Source: Dermacoccus abyssi (GTDB taxonomy: Bacteria > Actinomycetota > Actinomycetes > Actinomycetales > Dermatophilaceae). From it: a stretch of 64,000 nt of DNA. The notes under the pieces were generated by a model. The model saw only the letters and a program-made list of their open reading frames with translations, did not search any database and was not told the origin of the DNA. The DNA lies in the NCBI RefSeq assembly GCF_003515945.1, contig NZ_QWLM01000013.1, forward strand, positions 30,140-94,139, given 5' to 3'. This document shows, in pieces, positions 1 to 8,017 of this stretch. The translations under genes were made by a program, and so were the position numbers. The first letter of the stretch is position 1, and each line of letters opens with the position of its first letter.

Positions 1-1547
1 ACGCGAGCACGCGCCGCACCGGCGCGGGCAAGGGATCGCGCCAACAGGGCGAGCAGGAAGCCGAGCAACAGCCCGACCACGAGCATGACGAGCGGAATCG
101 GCAACCAGTCGCCACCGAGCGTCGGCACTCCGACGTGGATCTGCATCATGCTGAAGCCGAAGAGCACGAGCAGCCACACGGCCCCCGCCAGCGCCACCGC
201 GGCGAAGATCCACTGGAGTACGGCGGCAACGCGCCACCACGCGGGGAAACGTCCGCGCAACGGAGTACGCATCACGGCCTGGTCGAGCGCGTCGGTCATC
301 GAGCCGTCCCGCGGCGTGGCGGCGGCGCGCACCTCGTCGGCCCACGGAGCAGGCATCCCGTCGGAGGCCCGCTCGCCGAGGCGCCTCGTCGCGAGATCGA
401 CGGCTGCGCGGGCAGCGGGGCTCGCCGGCGGCAGCGACGACTTTCCGAGAGCGATGCGGCGGTCCGCACGGCTGAGGTTCGCTTCGGCCTGGGTATCGAG
501 ACCCAGACGGGAGAGCGGCTTGGCCTTGAGGTTCTGCGTCCAGCGCGTGAACGGCCAACCGGTGCGGCGGGCCGCTTCGACCCGGTAGTCGCGTTCCACA
601 GCGTCGAGCGCCACGTTGACACCGGCGGAGTCTGCGAGCGCCGAGACGAGTTCGTCGTTCGATCCGGTGACCCGCTGGGGACGAACGGCTCCGACGTGCG
701 AGTTGAGGCGCTGTGCCTGGTGCCGCAGATCGCCGGCCAGACGTCGGTCGGAGGCGTTCTTCGACTGCACGAGGTCGGCGAGGGCGTCGATGAGCAACTC
801 GCCGCCACCCGTGGCGATCGTCGAGGTCGGCAGAACGACAGCATCGGTCAGCCCGTCCTCCTCGAGCAGACGCGTGAGGTCGGCGAGGCAGCTCTGCGCG
901 GCCTCGGGCGTGAGCCGGTCGACCTGGTTGAGGACGACGACGGACGTCGCCTTCGCGACGGCCAGCTGGCGCACGTACTGCTCGTGCAGGACGGCGTCGG
1001 CGTACTTCTGCGGGTCGGTGACCCACACGAACAGGTCACACATCTCGAGCACGCGGTCGGCCTCGGCACGGTGCTCGCGCACGCGGGAATCGAAGTCGGG
1101 AAGGTCGAGGAGCACGAGGCCGTCGAGCTCGGCGTAGCGCGGCATGCTCGGGTGCACCTGGTGACGTGCGGAGATGTCGAGCCAGTCGAGCAGTTCTCCC
1201 GGCACGCTCTCGCCCCAGATGGCGGCGGAGGCGCGCGAGGTCGTCGGACGTCGCGCACCGATGCGGGAGACGGGCTCCCCGACGAGGAGGTTGAACAAGC
1301 TCGACTTGCCGGAGCCCGTAGCGCCGGCCAAGGCGACGACGGTGTGGTCGCCCCCGAGGCGCGAACGTTCGGCGACGCGCGCCAGGAGCTTGCGAGCCAC
1401 TGCGACGTCGTCGGCGGGCAGAGCCGCCCCGCCGAGCGTCAGCGCGCGCTGGAGAGCGCCGGCGCGGCCGTCGACCTCCTCGCGCGACACCGGGGCCACG
1501 ACGGGGCGCTCCTCGCGCTTACCGCGGGCGAACGGGTTCCAACTCAT
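1..1547 (-). CDS. Membrane-anchored GTPase, 3' end cut by window edge
   Basis: The frame opens with ATG at 1547 and stays open to base 1, so about 515 codons are visible and the C-terminus is missing. The start is MSWNPFARGKREERPVV. A Walker A motif GATGSGKSS lies near residue 75, a G3-like DLPDFDS near 135 and a G4-like NQVDR near 187. Two hydrophobic segments follow in the C-terminal quarter, around 465-490 and 505-530. This is the layout of the actinobacterial 50S-ribosome-binding/dynamin-like GTPase family that occurs in pairs. Its ATG overlaps the stop of the upstream GTPase gene by four bases (ATGA), so the two are probably translationally coupled. Role is inferred: a membrane-associated GTPase, substrate unknown. 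Confidence 0.85.
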   Translation of the reverse strand, partial: MSWNPFARGKREERPVVAPVSREEVDGRAGALQRALTLGGAALPADDVAVARKLLARVAERSRLGGDHTVVALAGATGSGKSSLFNLLVGEPVSRIGARRPTTSRASAAIWGESVPGELLDWLDISARHQVHPSMPRYAELDGLVLLDLPDFDSRVREHRAEADRVLEMCDLFVWVTDPQKYADAVLHEQYVRQLAVAKATSVVVLNQVDRLTPEAAQSCLADLTRLLEEDGLTDAVVLPTSTIATGGGELLIDALADLVQSKNASDRRLAGDLRHQAQRLNSHVGAVRPQRVTGSNDELVSALADSAGVNVALDAVERDYRVEAARRTGWPFTRWTQNLKAKPLSRLGLDTQAEANLSRADRRIALGKSSLPPASPAARAAVDLATRRLGERASDGMPAPWADEVRAAATPRDGSMTDALDQAVMRTPLRGRFPAWWRVAAVLQWIFAAVALAGAVWLLVLFGFSMMQIHVGVPTLGGDWLPIPLVMLVVGLLLGFLLALLARSLARAGAARAR

Positions 1548-3259
1548 CGTGCGTCCTTCACGGCCGCGAGGGCCTTCTCGATGCGCTCGGGGGCGCCTGG
1601 AGCGAGCGCGACCTCTGCGAGGGCTGCGTCGTAGCGCTGCTCCTCACGCTCGAACAGCTCGGTGATGCGCTCAAGCAGCATGCCGCGGGCCCGGTTCGCC
1701 AGGGTACGAACGGCCTGGTCGCCGAAAATCGCTTCGAGGAGGCGCTGCGCGAGAACGGCCGAGCCTCCCGCGATGCCGACCTCCGCACCGCTCAGACCGT
1801 ACGTCGAGGCGAACGTGATGAGCATGAGCATGACGGCGATGCCGTTGACGCCGAAGGCGAGGAAGCGCGCTGTCGTGCGCTTGTCGCCTGCCTCTTCCCG
1901 CACGAGGTCGAGCACATCGCCCTGCCAGTCGCGGACGAGACGTTCGACCGTGGACGTGAGCTCGGGGCTCGCGGCGTTCAGTTCGGGGTGGCGGGCCATG
2001 ATCGGCTTGCCCGCAGGGTCGAGTCGCCAGGCGCGGCCCGCGTCGAGGGCAGCCGATTCTCCGTGCGACGTGACGAGCTGTGCGACACCGGACTGGAGGG
2101 CCTCCCCCAGATCACGAGCCGGAGCAGCGGTCTCGGTGCGGGCGCGGAAGAAGCCGGTGACACGATCGCGGAGCTTGCTCACGCCGGCCTCGAACTGCTT
2201 GAGCAGCTCGCCGGTACCGACGAGTTCCTGCCAGCGCGCGAGCACCTCGCCGCGCAGCAGGGTGCCGTCCTTGAGGCCTTCCTCGACCGCGCGCAGCTGC
2301 TCGGAGTAAGCCTCGGACGCGGCGCCGGCCAACGTCGTCGCCGCCTCGTGCTGCGCGCGTCCGGCGGCGATAGCACCGCGGGCGCGCCCGTCGAGGGAGT
2401 CGAGTGCCCCGTCGAGCGTTCGACGGATGACGACCTGACGCGACAGGGCGTCGTCGGCCAGCGAGTGCAGCCAGCTGGAGATACGCTCGACCTCGATGTG
2501 CGGCAGCATGCCGTTCTCTTCGAGCGGCGATTCTGCGACGGCGAACACCGGCGACTGGCCGAGGCCCTGCGCCGCGAGCATGCGCGCGAGGTCGGCGCGC
2601 ACCTCCTCCATCGCGTCACGAGGCACGCGGTCGAGCACGACGGCCACGGACGTCCCGCGGTCGATGGCCTGCTCGAGCATCTCCCACGGCACGGCGTCGG
2701 CGTAGCGGACAGCGGTCGTGACGAAGAGCCACAGATCAGCCGCGGAAAGCAGCTGGCGCGCAAGGTCGCGGTTGGCGGAGACGACCGAGTCGATGTCAGG
2801 GGCGTCGAGCAGCGCGAGACCGCGGGGCACGGAGGCGGACGCGACGAGGCGCAGCGACGACGGGTCGTCACCCTGCGTCGCAGCGCCGGTGATGCGCGAG
2901 AGACCCGGCAGGACGCGCTCGCCGGTGAACCATTGAGCGTCCGAGGGGTGGTGGATGAGCACCGAGGCTCGCGTCGTCGGGCGCAGGACGCCGGAGCGTG
3001 TCACCTGCTCACGCACGATGGAGTTGACCAGCGTCGACTTGCCTGCGCCCGTCGAGCCACCGATGACGGCGAGCAGCGGGGCGTCGAGGGATTCGAGGCG
3101 CGGCAGGACGTAGTCGTCGAGCTGCGACACGAGCTCCCCCTGCTCGCGGCGCTGCTTGGCGACGTCAGCCGTCTCGAAGGGGAGGGCGTTGGCGGCGACA
3201 GCGGCACGCAACTCGCCCACGGCGCGGTGCAGGCGCGCACCGTCGAAAACTTTGTTCAC
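1544..3259 (-). CDS. Dynamin-like/ribosome-binding-type GTPase with membrane segment
   Basis: 571 residues from GTG at 3259 (VNKVFDGARLHRAVGELR); the frame extends further upstream but only as antisense to efeB, so the GTG is preferred. Walker A GGSTGAGKST is at residues 67-76, G3-type LLDAPDID near 150, then a long alpha-helical region and one or two hydrophobic segments near 475-515. This matches the first member of the paired actinobacterial GTPases with a TM hairpin near the C-terminus. Its TGA overlaps the ATG of the next GTPase. The pair may act as a heteromer on the inner face of the membrane, by analogy with tandem bacterial dynamin-like proteins; that is inference. Only 46 bases separate it from efeB. 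Confidence 0.85.
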   Translation of the reverse strand: MNKVFDGARLHRAVGELRAAVAANALPFETADVAKQRREQGELVSQLDDYVLPRLESLDAPLLAVIGGSTGAGKSTLVNSIVREQVTRSGVLRPTTRASVLIHHPSDAQWFTGERVLPGLSRITGAATQGDDPSSLRLVASASVPRGLALLDAPDIDSVVSANRDLARQLLSAADLWLFVTTAVRYADAVPWEMLEQAIDRGTSVAVVLDRVPRDAMEEVRADLARMLAAQGLGQSPVFAVAESPLEENGMLPHIEVERISSWLHSLADDALSRQVVIRRTLDGALDSLDGRARGAIAAGRAQHEAATTLAGAASEAYSEQLRAVEEGLKDGTLLRGEVLARWQELVGTGELLKQFEAGVSKLRDRVTGFFRARTETAAPARDLGEALQSGVAQLVTSHGESAALDAGRAWRLDPAGKPIMARHPELNAASPELTSTVERLVRDWQGDVLDLVREEAGDKRTTARFLAFGVNGIAVMLMLITFASTYGLSGAEVGIAGGSAVLAQRLLEAIFGDQAVRTLANRARGMLLERITELFEREEQRYDAALAEVALAPGAPERIEKALAAVKDAR

Positions 3260-3305
3260 CCGTACAGTCTCGTATGCCGTTGGCGCGCACTCAACTTGGA
3301 ACGCG

Positions 3306-4568
3306 TCAGGATGTGAAGAGTTGCTGACCCACGAAGCCGCCCTTGGGCACTCCCGGCGGCACGGCGAACAAGCCGGAACCTGTGTGCTTGAGGTACTCCA
3401 TGAGCGCATCCTCACGCGACATCCGCATCTGCATGGGGATGTACTGGCGTGACGGCCGCCGCACGTAGGCGAGGAAGAAGAGCCCTGCGTCGAGTCGTCC
3501 CAAGGCATCGTTTCCGTCGGTGAAGTTGTAACCGCGTCGCAGCATCTGCGCGCCGCCGTTGTTCTTCGGGTGGGCGAGGAAGACGTGCGAGTTCTTCGCG
3601 ATGAGCGGCTCGCCCCCGCGTCCCTTGACGTCGAACTTCGGCTCGTCGAACTCCTTGCCACCGGAAAGCGGCGCACCTTCGGGGCGGTCACGCCCGATGA
3701 TGGCTTCCTGCTCGCGCAGGCTCGATCGGTCCCAGGTCTCGAGGTGCATCGTGATGCGACGTGCCACGAGGTAGGAGCCGCCTGCCATCCAGTCGGCCTT
3801 CGGGTCGTCACCCCGGCCCACCCACACGTGGTCGTCGACGACGTCACGGCTCTCGGCCTTGATGTTGGCCGTACCGTCCTTGAAGCCGAAGAGGTTGCGC
3901 GGCGTGGCCTGGCTCGTCGAGGTCGAGCTGGTACGCCCGAAACCGAGCTGCGCCCACCGGATGGCGGCCAGTCCGAAGGCGATGCGAGACAGGTTGCGGA
4001 TGGCGTGCACGGCCACCTGGGGGTCGTCGGCACAGGCTTGAACGGCGATGTCGCCGCCACTGCGGCGCGGGTCGAGCTTGTCGGCCGGGAAGTGCGGCAG
4101 TTCGCGCAGTTCCTTGGGCTGCTTGTCCGCGAGCCCGAACCGGTCCTTGCCCTTCTCGTCGCGGAACAGCGTCGGACCGAAGCCGAAGGTGATCGTCAGG
4201 CCGGACGGCGGAAGGTCTTGGGCCTCACCCGTGTCGGCGGGTGGCGCGTCGTAGGCGGTGGCCTCGTCGGAGGCCGTCTCGCCGCGCATCATCCGCTCGG
4301 CGGCGAGGCTCCACGCCCGCAGGAGCGACTCGAGTTCGTCGCGCGTCGTGGCAGTGACGTCGAACGTCGCGAAGTAGAGCCTGTCCTGCGCAGGCGTGAC
4401 GATGCCCGACTGGTGTTCACCGAAGAAGTCGTAGGTGCGCTCCCCCGGCGACGGCTTTTCATCGGCTGCGGCGTGAGAGGCACCCCAACCCCCCGCGAAA
4501 CCGGCAGCACCGAGTGCCGCTCCACCACCGGCGAAGCCGAGCATCCCGCGGCGCGAGACGTTCGCCAT
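3306..4568 (-). CDS. efeB: EfeB, Tat-exported Dyp-type heme peroxidase (deferrochelatase)
   Basis: 420 residues. The start at ATG 4568 is set by the strong ribosome site GAAGGAGGAG and by a twin-arginine signal beginning MANVSRRGMLGF with a hydrophobic stretch ending in SHAAA; the upstream in-frame extension is arginine-rich and rejected. The Dyp-peroxidase signature GFKDGTANI is present, and NSHVFLAHP carries the likely heme-ligand histidine. EfeB works outside the membrane, oxidising ferrous iron or removing iron from heme for import by EfeU. It is the last gene of efeU-efeO-efeB, 79 bases after efeO, the standard order. Length is normal and all expected motifs are visible. Confidence 0.95.
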   Translation of the reverse strand: MANVSRRGMLGFAGGGAALGAAGFAGGWGASHAAADEKPSPGERTYDFFGEHQSGIVTPAQDRLYFATFDVTATTRDELESLLRAWSLAAERMMRGETASDEATAYDAPPADTGEAQDLPPSGLTITFGFGPTLFRDEKGKDRFGLADKQPKELRELPHFPADKLDPRRSGGDIAVQACADDPQVAVHAIRNLSRIAFGLAAIRWAQLGFGRTSSTSTSQATPRNLFGFKDGTANIKAESRDVVDDHVWVGRGDDPKADWMAGGSYLVARRITMHLETWDRSSLREQEAIIGRDRPEGAPLSGGKEFDEPKFDVKGRGGEPLIAKNSHVFLAHPKNNGGAQMLRRGYNFTDGNDALGRLDAGLFFLAYVRRPSRQYIPMQMRMSREDALMEYLKHTGSGLFAVPPGVPKGGFVGQQLFTS

Positions 4569-4647
4569 GCTCACTCTCCTCCTTCGCGCGCGGCTTCCCG
4601 CGCGGTTGCCTTCGCCCCCACGCCGAGCGCGGGGGCGAAGGAACACC

Positions 4648-5835
4648 TTACAACGTGACGGCTGCGGTCAGCTTCGACAGCGGCTCACTCAGGGCGTTCA
4701 CTGCATTCGACAGTTCCTTGACCTCGGCGTCACTCAGCTTGTCGTACGTCTTGAAGACGACGTCGTCACCCGAGCCCGAGACCTTGTGCTTGTCGAGCAG
4801 CTTCTGCAGCGCGGCGAACTTCGTCGCGATGCTCGAATCGAGCGACGCGTCCTTCTTCTTGAGCAGCGGACGCAGGTTCTCCCATGCGATGCGGGCGCCG
4901 TCGACGTTGCCCTGGAAGTCCCACAGGTCGGTGTGCGACCAGGCTTCTTCCTCGCCGGTGACCTTGCCGGTGGCAACCTCGTCCATGAGCGCCTTCGCAC
5001 CGTTGCCGATCTTGTCGGCGGAGAACGTCGTCGTCTTCGTGCGCGTCTCGAGGGTCTTGGTGTCCTTGAGCAGCTGGTCGGCGATCTTCGTTCGATCGGC
5101 CTTCGACATGGCCGTGTAGCCGGTCTTCGGCGGCCAGAGGTCCTTCTCGATACGGTGCCAGCCGGTCCACTCCTGGCCCTTCTCGAGGTCGGCCTCGCGA
5201 AGGTCCATCTTCGGGTCGAGGTCGCCGAAGGATTCGGTCACGGGCTCGATGCGTTCCCAGTGCAGACGCGCCTTGGCGTAGAGGGCGCGGGCTTCGTCGT
5301 CCTTACCGGCCTTGTACAGGTTGACGAACTTCGTCGTCTGGGTCGTGAGCGAGCTGGCCTGGTCCTTGACGTACGACTGGTACTGCTTGTCGGCGGTCTC
5401 GACGAGCTGCTTGTCGGCTCCGCTGGGCGCGAGGTCCTTGCCGGAATCGGTGACCTTGAACTTGGCGGCGATGCCCTTGCCGACCATGCCCGGCTTGCAC
5501 GCCGTGTAGTAGTCGCCCGGAGCCGCCTTGACGACGAGTTCACGCGTGAGACCCGGAGCGATGTTTTCGACCTCGCCGACGATGCGTAGCTTGTCCTCAC
5601 CGAGGAGGTAGAACTCGGTGACCTTGTCGCCCTCGTTCTTCACGCTGAAGACGACGTTGCCCGACGGCGCCTCGGACTTGGAGACCGTGCACTCGGAGGC
5701 GGTCGAGGAGACGGTCAGCTTGCCGTCGCCGGACTTCGAGTCGGACGAGGACGAGTTGCTCGTGCAGCCTGCGAGTGCGAGGCCGGCGACGGCGAGCAGG
5801 GCGCCGCTGCGAGCGAGGGTGGGTCGGGTGGTCAT
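4648..5835 (-). CDS. efeO: EfeO, iron-uptake lipoprotein with cupredoxin and M75 domains
   Basis: 395 residues from ATG 5835, which overlaps the efeU stop (ATGA). The N-terminus MTTRPTLARSGALLAVAGLALAGC is a lipoprotein signal with lipobox LAGC. A cupredoxin-like domain follows (about 40-140), ending in the YYTACKPGM segment, then the helical M75/imelysin-type domain (about 150-390) with the metal-site HxxE-like motif HWERIEP. EfeO binds iron at the cell surface and delivers it to the EfeU permease. The full two-domain length distinguishes it from short EfeM forms. Confidence 0.95.
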   Translation of the reverse strand: MTTRPTLARSGALLAVAGLALAGCTSNSSSSDSKSGDGKLTVSSTASECTVSKSEAPSGNVVFSVKNEGDKVTEFYLLGEDKLRIVGEVENIAPGLTRELVVKAAPGDYYTACKPGMVGKGIAAKFKVTDSGKDLAPSGADKQLVETADKQYQSYVKDQASSLTTQTTKFVNLYKAGKDDEARALYAKARLHWERIEPVTESFGDLDPKMDLREADLEKGQEWTGWHRIEKDLWPPKTGYTAMSKADRTKIADQLLKDTKTLETRTKTTTFSADKIGNGAKALMDEVATGKVTGEEEAWSHTDLWDFQGNVDGARIAWENLRPLLKKKDASLDSSIATKFAALQKLLDKHKVSGSGDDVVFKTYDKLSDAEVKELSNAVNALSEPLSKLTAAVTL

Positions 5836-6707
5836 GCCGTCACTTTCTGGGGAGTGGTCGAAGCCTGCGTCGCGGCCTTGGGGTTGTGGGAGGCACGCAC
5901 GCGCTTGACGAAGATCGTCATGACGACGGCGACGTAACTGACCCACACGATGAGCTCCAGCCACGTCGTGGCCGGCGAGAAGTTGAGGGTGCCCTTGAGG
6001 AGCGTGCCGAGCCACGAGGTGGGCTCGATGGTGTCGCTCACGTCGAAGGCGAGGTTGTGCAGACCGGGCAGGATGCGCGCTTCCTGCAGGTCGTGGACGC
6101 CGTAGGCGAGAACACCCGCGGCGACGAGAATGAGGAAGCCACCCGTCCACGTGAAGAACTTCGACAGGTTGAGTTTGAGCGCCCCCTTGTAGAACGCGAA
6201 GGCGAGGACGACGGCCGTCGCGATACCGAGCGCGGCACCCACGAGCGGCGCGGTGGACGACGACGAGCCGGAGCTGGCCGCCTGCGTCGCGGCCCAGAGG
6301 AAGAGCGCGGTCTCGAGCCCTTCGCGGCCGACGGCGAGCATCGCGACGACGACGAGGGAGGCACGCGACGCTTCGGCTGCTCGATCGACGTGGCTCTTGA
6401 GGTCACCGGAGAGGGTGCGCGCCGAACGGGCCATCCAGAAGATCATCCAGGTGACGAAGCCGACGGCGACGATCGACAGGCCACCACCGATGGCTTCCTG
6501 CGCCTCGAACGTCAGGCCGTTGGGGCCGTACGTGAGGAGTGCGCCGAAGGCGAGGGAAACACCCACAGCCGCGGCAACGCCGAGCCAGATCCTCGGCAAG
6601 AGGTGTCGTCGATCCGACTTCACGAGATACGCGACGAGGATGACGACGACGAGCGACGCCTCCAGGCCTTCGCGAAGACCGACGAGATAGTTGCCGAACA
6701 CGAGCAC
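5832..6707 (-). CDS. efeU: EfeU, ferrous/ferric iron permease (OFeT/Ftr1 family)
   Basis: 291 residues and about seven hydrophobic segments. Two REGLE motifs, LREGLEASLVV near the N-terminus and GREGLETALFL near residue 113, are the iron-coordinating signatures of the Ftr1/EfeU family. The start is GTG at 6707; a GTG at 6701 is equally plausible because GGGG at 6707-6710 would then be correctly spaced. The promoter region carries the iron-box-like palindromes at 6718-6750. It is the first gene of the operon and translationally coupled to efeO. Confidence 0.95.
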   Translation of the reverse strand: MLVFGNYLVGLREGLEASLVVVILVAYLVKSDRRHLLPRIWLGVAAAVGVSLAFGALLTYGPNGLTFEAQEAIGGGLSIVAVGFVTWMIFWMARSARTLSGDLKSHVDRAAEASRASLVVVAMLAVGREGLETALFLWAATQAASSGSSSSTAPLVGAALGIATAVVLAFAFYKGALKLNLSKFFTWTGGFLILVAAGVLAYGVHDLQEARILPGLHNLAFDVSDTIEPTSWLGTLLKGTLNFSPATTWLELIVWVSYVAVVMTIFVKRVRASHNPKAATQASTTPQKVTA

Positions 6708-6717
6708 CCCCAGAGCG

Positions 6718-6750
6718 GGTTAGGTATACCTGAGCGAGGTAAACCTAACC
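6718..6750 (-). promoter_or_regulatory. Double palindrome resembling a DtxR/IdeR iron box upstream of efeU
   Basis: Two 10-bp palindromes, AGGTATACCT (6723-6732) and AGGTAAACCT (6737-6746), sit 14 bases centre to centre inside a larger inverted repeat that begins GGTTAGGT and ends ACCTAACC. The elements TTAGGT and ACCTAA match the arms of the DtxR/IdeR consensus TWAGGTWAGSCTWACCTWA, but the central spacing differs. It ends 11 bases before the efeU start, a good place for iron-dependent repression. The identity of the regulator is inferred. Confidence 0.6.
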
Positions 6751-6819
6751 TATCGTCGTGAAATAGCAGCCGCCAGCCCCACAGCTCGGGACTAAAGTCA
6801 CGTTCGAGCGATGGCTCCC

Positions 6820-6983
6820 GGCCAGCCATCTGTTGGTGCGGCGCGGACCACTCGCTTCGCTCGGGCCCACCCGAGTGAACCGCACCCCGACAGGAACCGT
6901 CGCAGGCTCCTCCCGAATCCTGGCCAGCCATCTGTTGGTGCGGCGCGGACCACTCGCTTCGCTCGGGCCCACGCCGCACCAAC
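6820..6983. repeat. 51-bp perfect direct repeat plus hairpin beside tRNA-Arg
   Basis: A 51-base unit starting GGCCAGCCATCTGTTGG and ending GCTCGGGCCCAC occurs at 6820-6870 and again, without mismatch, at 6922-6972, a period of 102 bases. Immediately after the second copy, GCCGCACCAAC (6973-6983) is the reverse complement of GTTGGTGCGGC inside the unit (6934-6944), giving an 11-bp stem. The end lies 3 bases from the 3' end of tRNA-Arg. No coding potential was seen in it. Origin (duplication or integration scar) is unknown. Confidence 0.8.
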
Positions 6984-6986
6984 GAG

Positions 6987-7060
6987 TACCCCCGACAGGA
7001 TTCGAACCTGCGACCTAGAGATTAGAAGGCTCTTGCTCTATCCAACTGAGCTACGGGGGC
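6987..7060 (-). tRNA. tRNA-Arg (anticodon TCT)
   Basis: A 74-nt cloverleaf on the minus strand: acceptor GCCCCCG paired with CGGGGGT, D arm GCTC...GAGC, anticodon loop CTTCTAA giving TCT, and T arm GCAGG-TTCGAAT-CCTGT. The discriminator is A and CCA is not encoded. The anticodon stem has one mismatch next to the loop. It reads AGA/AGG arginine codons, rare in this G+C-rich genome. Confidence 0.93.
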
Positions 7061-7106
7061 TCACGCAGCACCCGCGCCTCACGAGGCGAAGGCCCTGCGA
7101 AAACAC

Positions 7107-7133
7107 AAAACCCCCTGAAATGTCAGGGGGTTT
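7107..7133 (-). terminator. Rho-independent terminator of tRNA-His
   Basis: Inverted repeat AAACCCCCTGA / TCAGGGGGTTT with a 4-5 base loop. Read on the minus strand it ends in a run of T, and it lies just downstream of tRNA-His and before tRNA-Arg. Confidence 0.8.
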
Positions 7134-7142
7134 CGCGTCTGG

Positions 7143-7216
7143 GGTGAGTAACGGGACTTGAACCCGCGACATCCTGGACCACAACCAGGTGCTCTACCTG
7201 CTGAGCTATACCCACC
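7143..7216 (-). tRNA. tRNA-His (anticodon GTG)
   Basis: Minus-strand cloverleaf with acceptor GTGGGTA / TACTCAC (one G-T pair), anticodon loop TTGTGGT giving GTG between the CTGG/CCAG stem, and T arm GCGGG-TTCAAGT-CCCGT. The base before the acceptor is G and the discriminator is C, the extra G-1:C73 pair diagnostic of tRNA-His. CCA is not encoded. A possible -10 (TATATT, 7258-7263 complement) lies upstream. Confidence 0.93.
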
Positions 7217-7305
7217 ATGTGCGCGACCGGGGAACCCCGGGTCAGGCAGCGCGGACGAATATACCCGACGGCGCCGCCGAACCCCTAATCGCGCGCGGCC
7301 GAAGG

Positions 7306-7935
7306 TCAGCCCTCGACCTGGTACTTCTTCGCGATGACCTGGGCCTCGTTGGACGACGGCCCGGGCTGCTCGACGAAGACCGCTTCACGGTAGTAGCGCA
7401 ACTCCGCGATCGACTCACGGATGTCGGCGAGAGCGCGGTGACCGCCGTTCTTGGCGGGGGCGTTGAAGTACGCCCGCGGGTACCAGCGGCGCGAGAGCTC
7501 CTTGATGGAGGAGACATCGATCGTGCGGTAGTGCAGGTGGCCGGCCAGCTGGGGCATGTCGCGCTCCAGGAAGCCACGGTCGGTGCTCACGGTGTTGCCG
7601 CCGAGCGGCGCCTTTCCAGCGTCCGGAGCGTGAGTCATGACGTACTCCAGGACGAGGGCTTGGGCTTCCTCCATGCTCACCCCGTGCTCGAGTTCCTCGA
7701 GCAGACCGGACTTGGTGTGCATCTCCCGCACGAAATCGCCCATCTGCTCCAGAGCCTCCGGCTCGGGGCGAATGACGACGTCGACGCCGTCGCCGAGTTG
7801 GTTGAGTTCGAAGTCGGTGACGAGCGCGGCGACCTCGATGAGGGCGTCGTTCTCGAGGTCGAGGCCCGTCATCTCGCAGTCGATCCAGACGATGCGGTCG
7901 GTGTGGGCGCGGTCGGAGTCAGTCACGACCCACAT
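7306..7935 (-). CDS. orn: Oligoribonuclease (3'-5' exonuclease of the DEDD family)
   Basis: 209 residues from ATG 7935; a GTG three codons later (7926) is also possible. The exonuclease I motif [12 protein letters not shown] is at the N-terminus, the central aspartate motif lies in the [18 protein letters not shown] region, and the last motif [11 protein letters not shown] carries the catalytic His and Asp of the DEDDh subfamily. Orn degrades 2-5 nt RNA and pGpG to mononucleotides and is usually essential or important in actinobacteria. Upstream extensions of the frame run into the strong hairpin at 7960-8005 and are rejected. It is transcribed towards the tRNA-His gene. Confidence 0.95.
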   Translation of the reverse strand: MWVVTDSDRAHTDRIVWIDCEMTGLDLENDALIEVAALVTDFELNQLGDGVDVVIRPEPEALEQMGDFVREMHTKSGLLEELEHGVSMEEAQALVLEYVMTHAPDAGKAPLGGNTVSTDRGFLERDMPQLAGHLHYRTIDVSSIKELSRRWYPRAYFNAPAKNGGHRALADIRESIAELRYYREAVFVEQPGPSSNEAQVIAKKYQVEG

Positions 7936-7959
7936 CCTAAGCGAGCCTTCAGAATGGCC

Positions 7960-8005
7960 AAATGCGTGCACCCCACCCCCGTGGCGGGGTGGGGTGCACG
8001 CATTT
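7960..8005 (-). terminator. 20-bp perfect hairpin between the BrkB-family gene and orn
   Basis: Arms 7960-7979 and 7986-8005 are perfect reverse complements (AAATGCGTGCACCCC...), with a 6-base loop. It starts 13 bases after the stop of the BrkB-family gene, so it most likely terminates that transcript. The following T run is short (ATTT), so termination may be hairpin-dominated. Confidence 0.65.
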
Positions 8006-8017
8006 CGAGTCGGGAGA

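Noticed and set aside
6820..6983. Possible CRISPR array
   Set aside because: Only two copies, 51-bp unit and a single 51-bp interval, no cas genes; a simple direct repeat.
7228..7242. CCGGGGAACCCCGG hairpin in the tRNA-His leader
   Set aside because: Short G+C hairpins are frequent here; no evidence of function.
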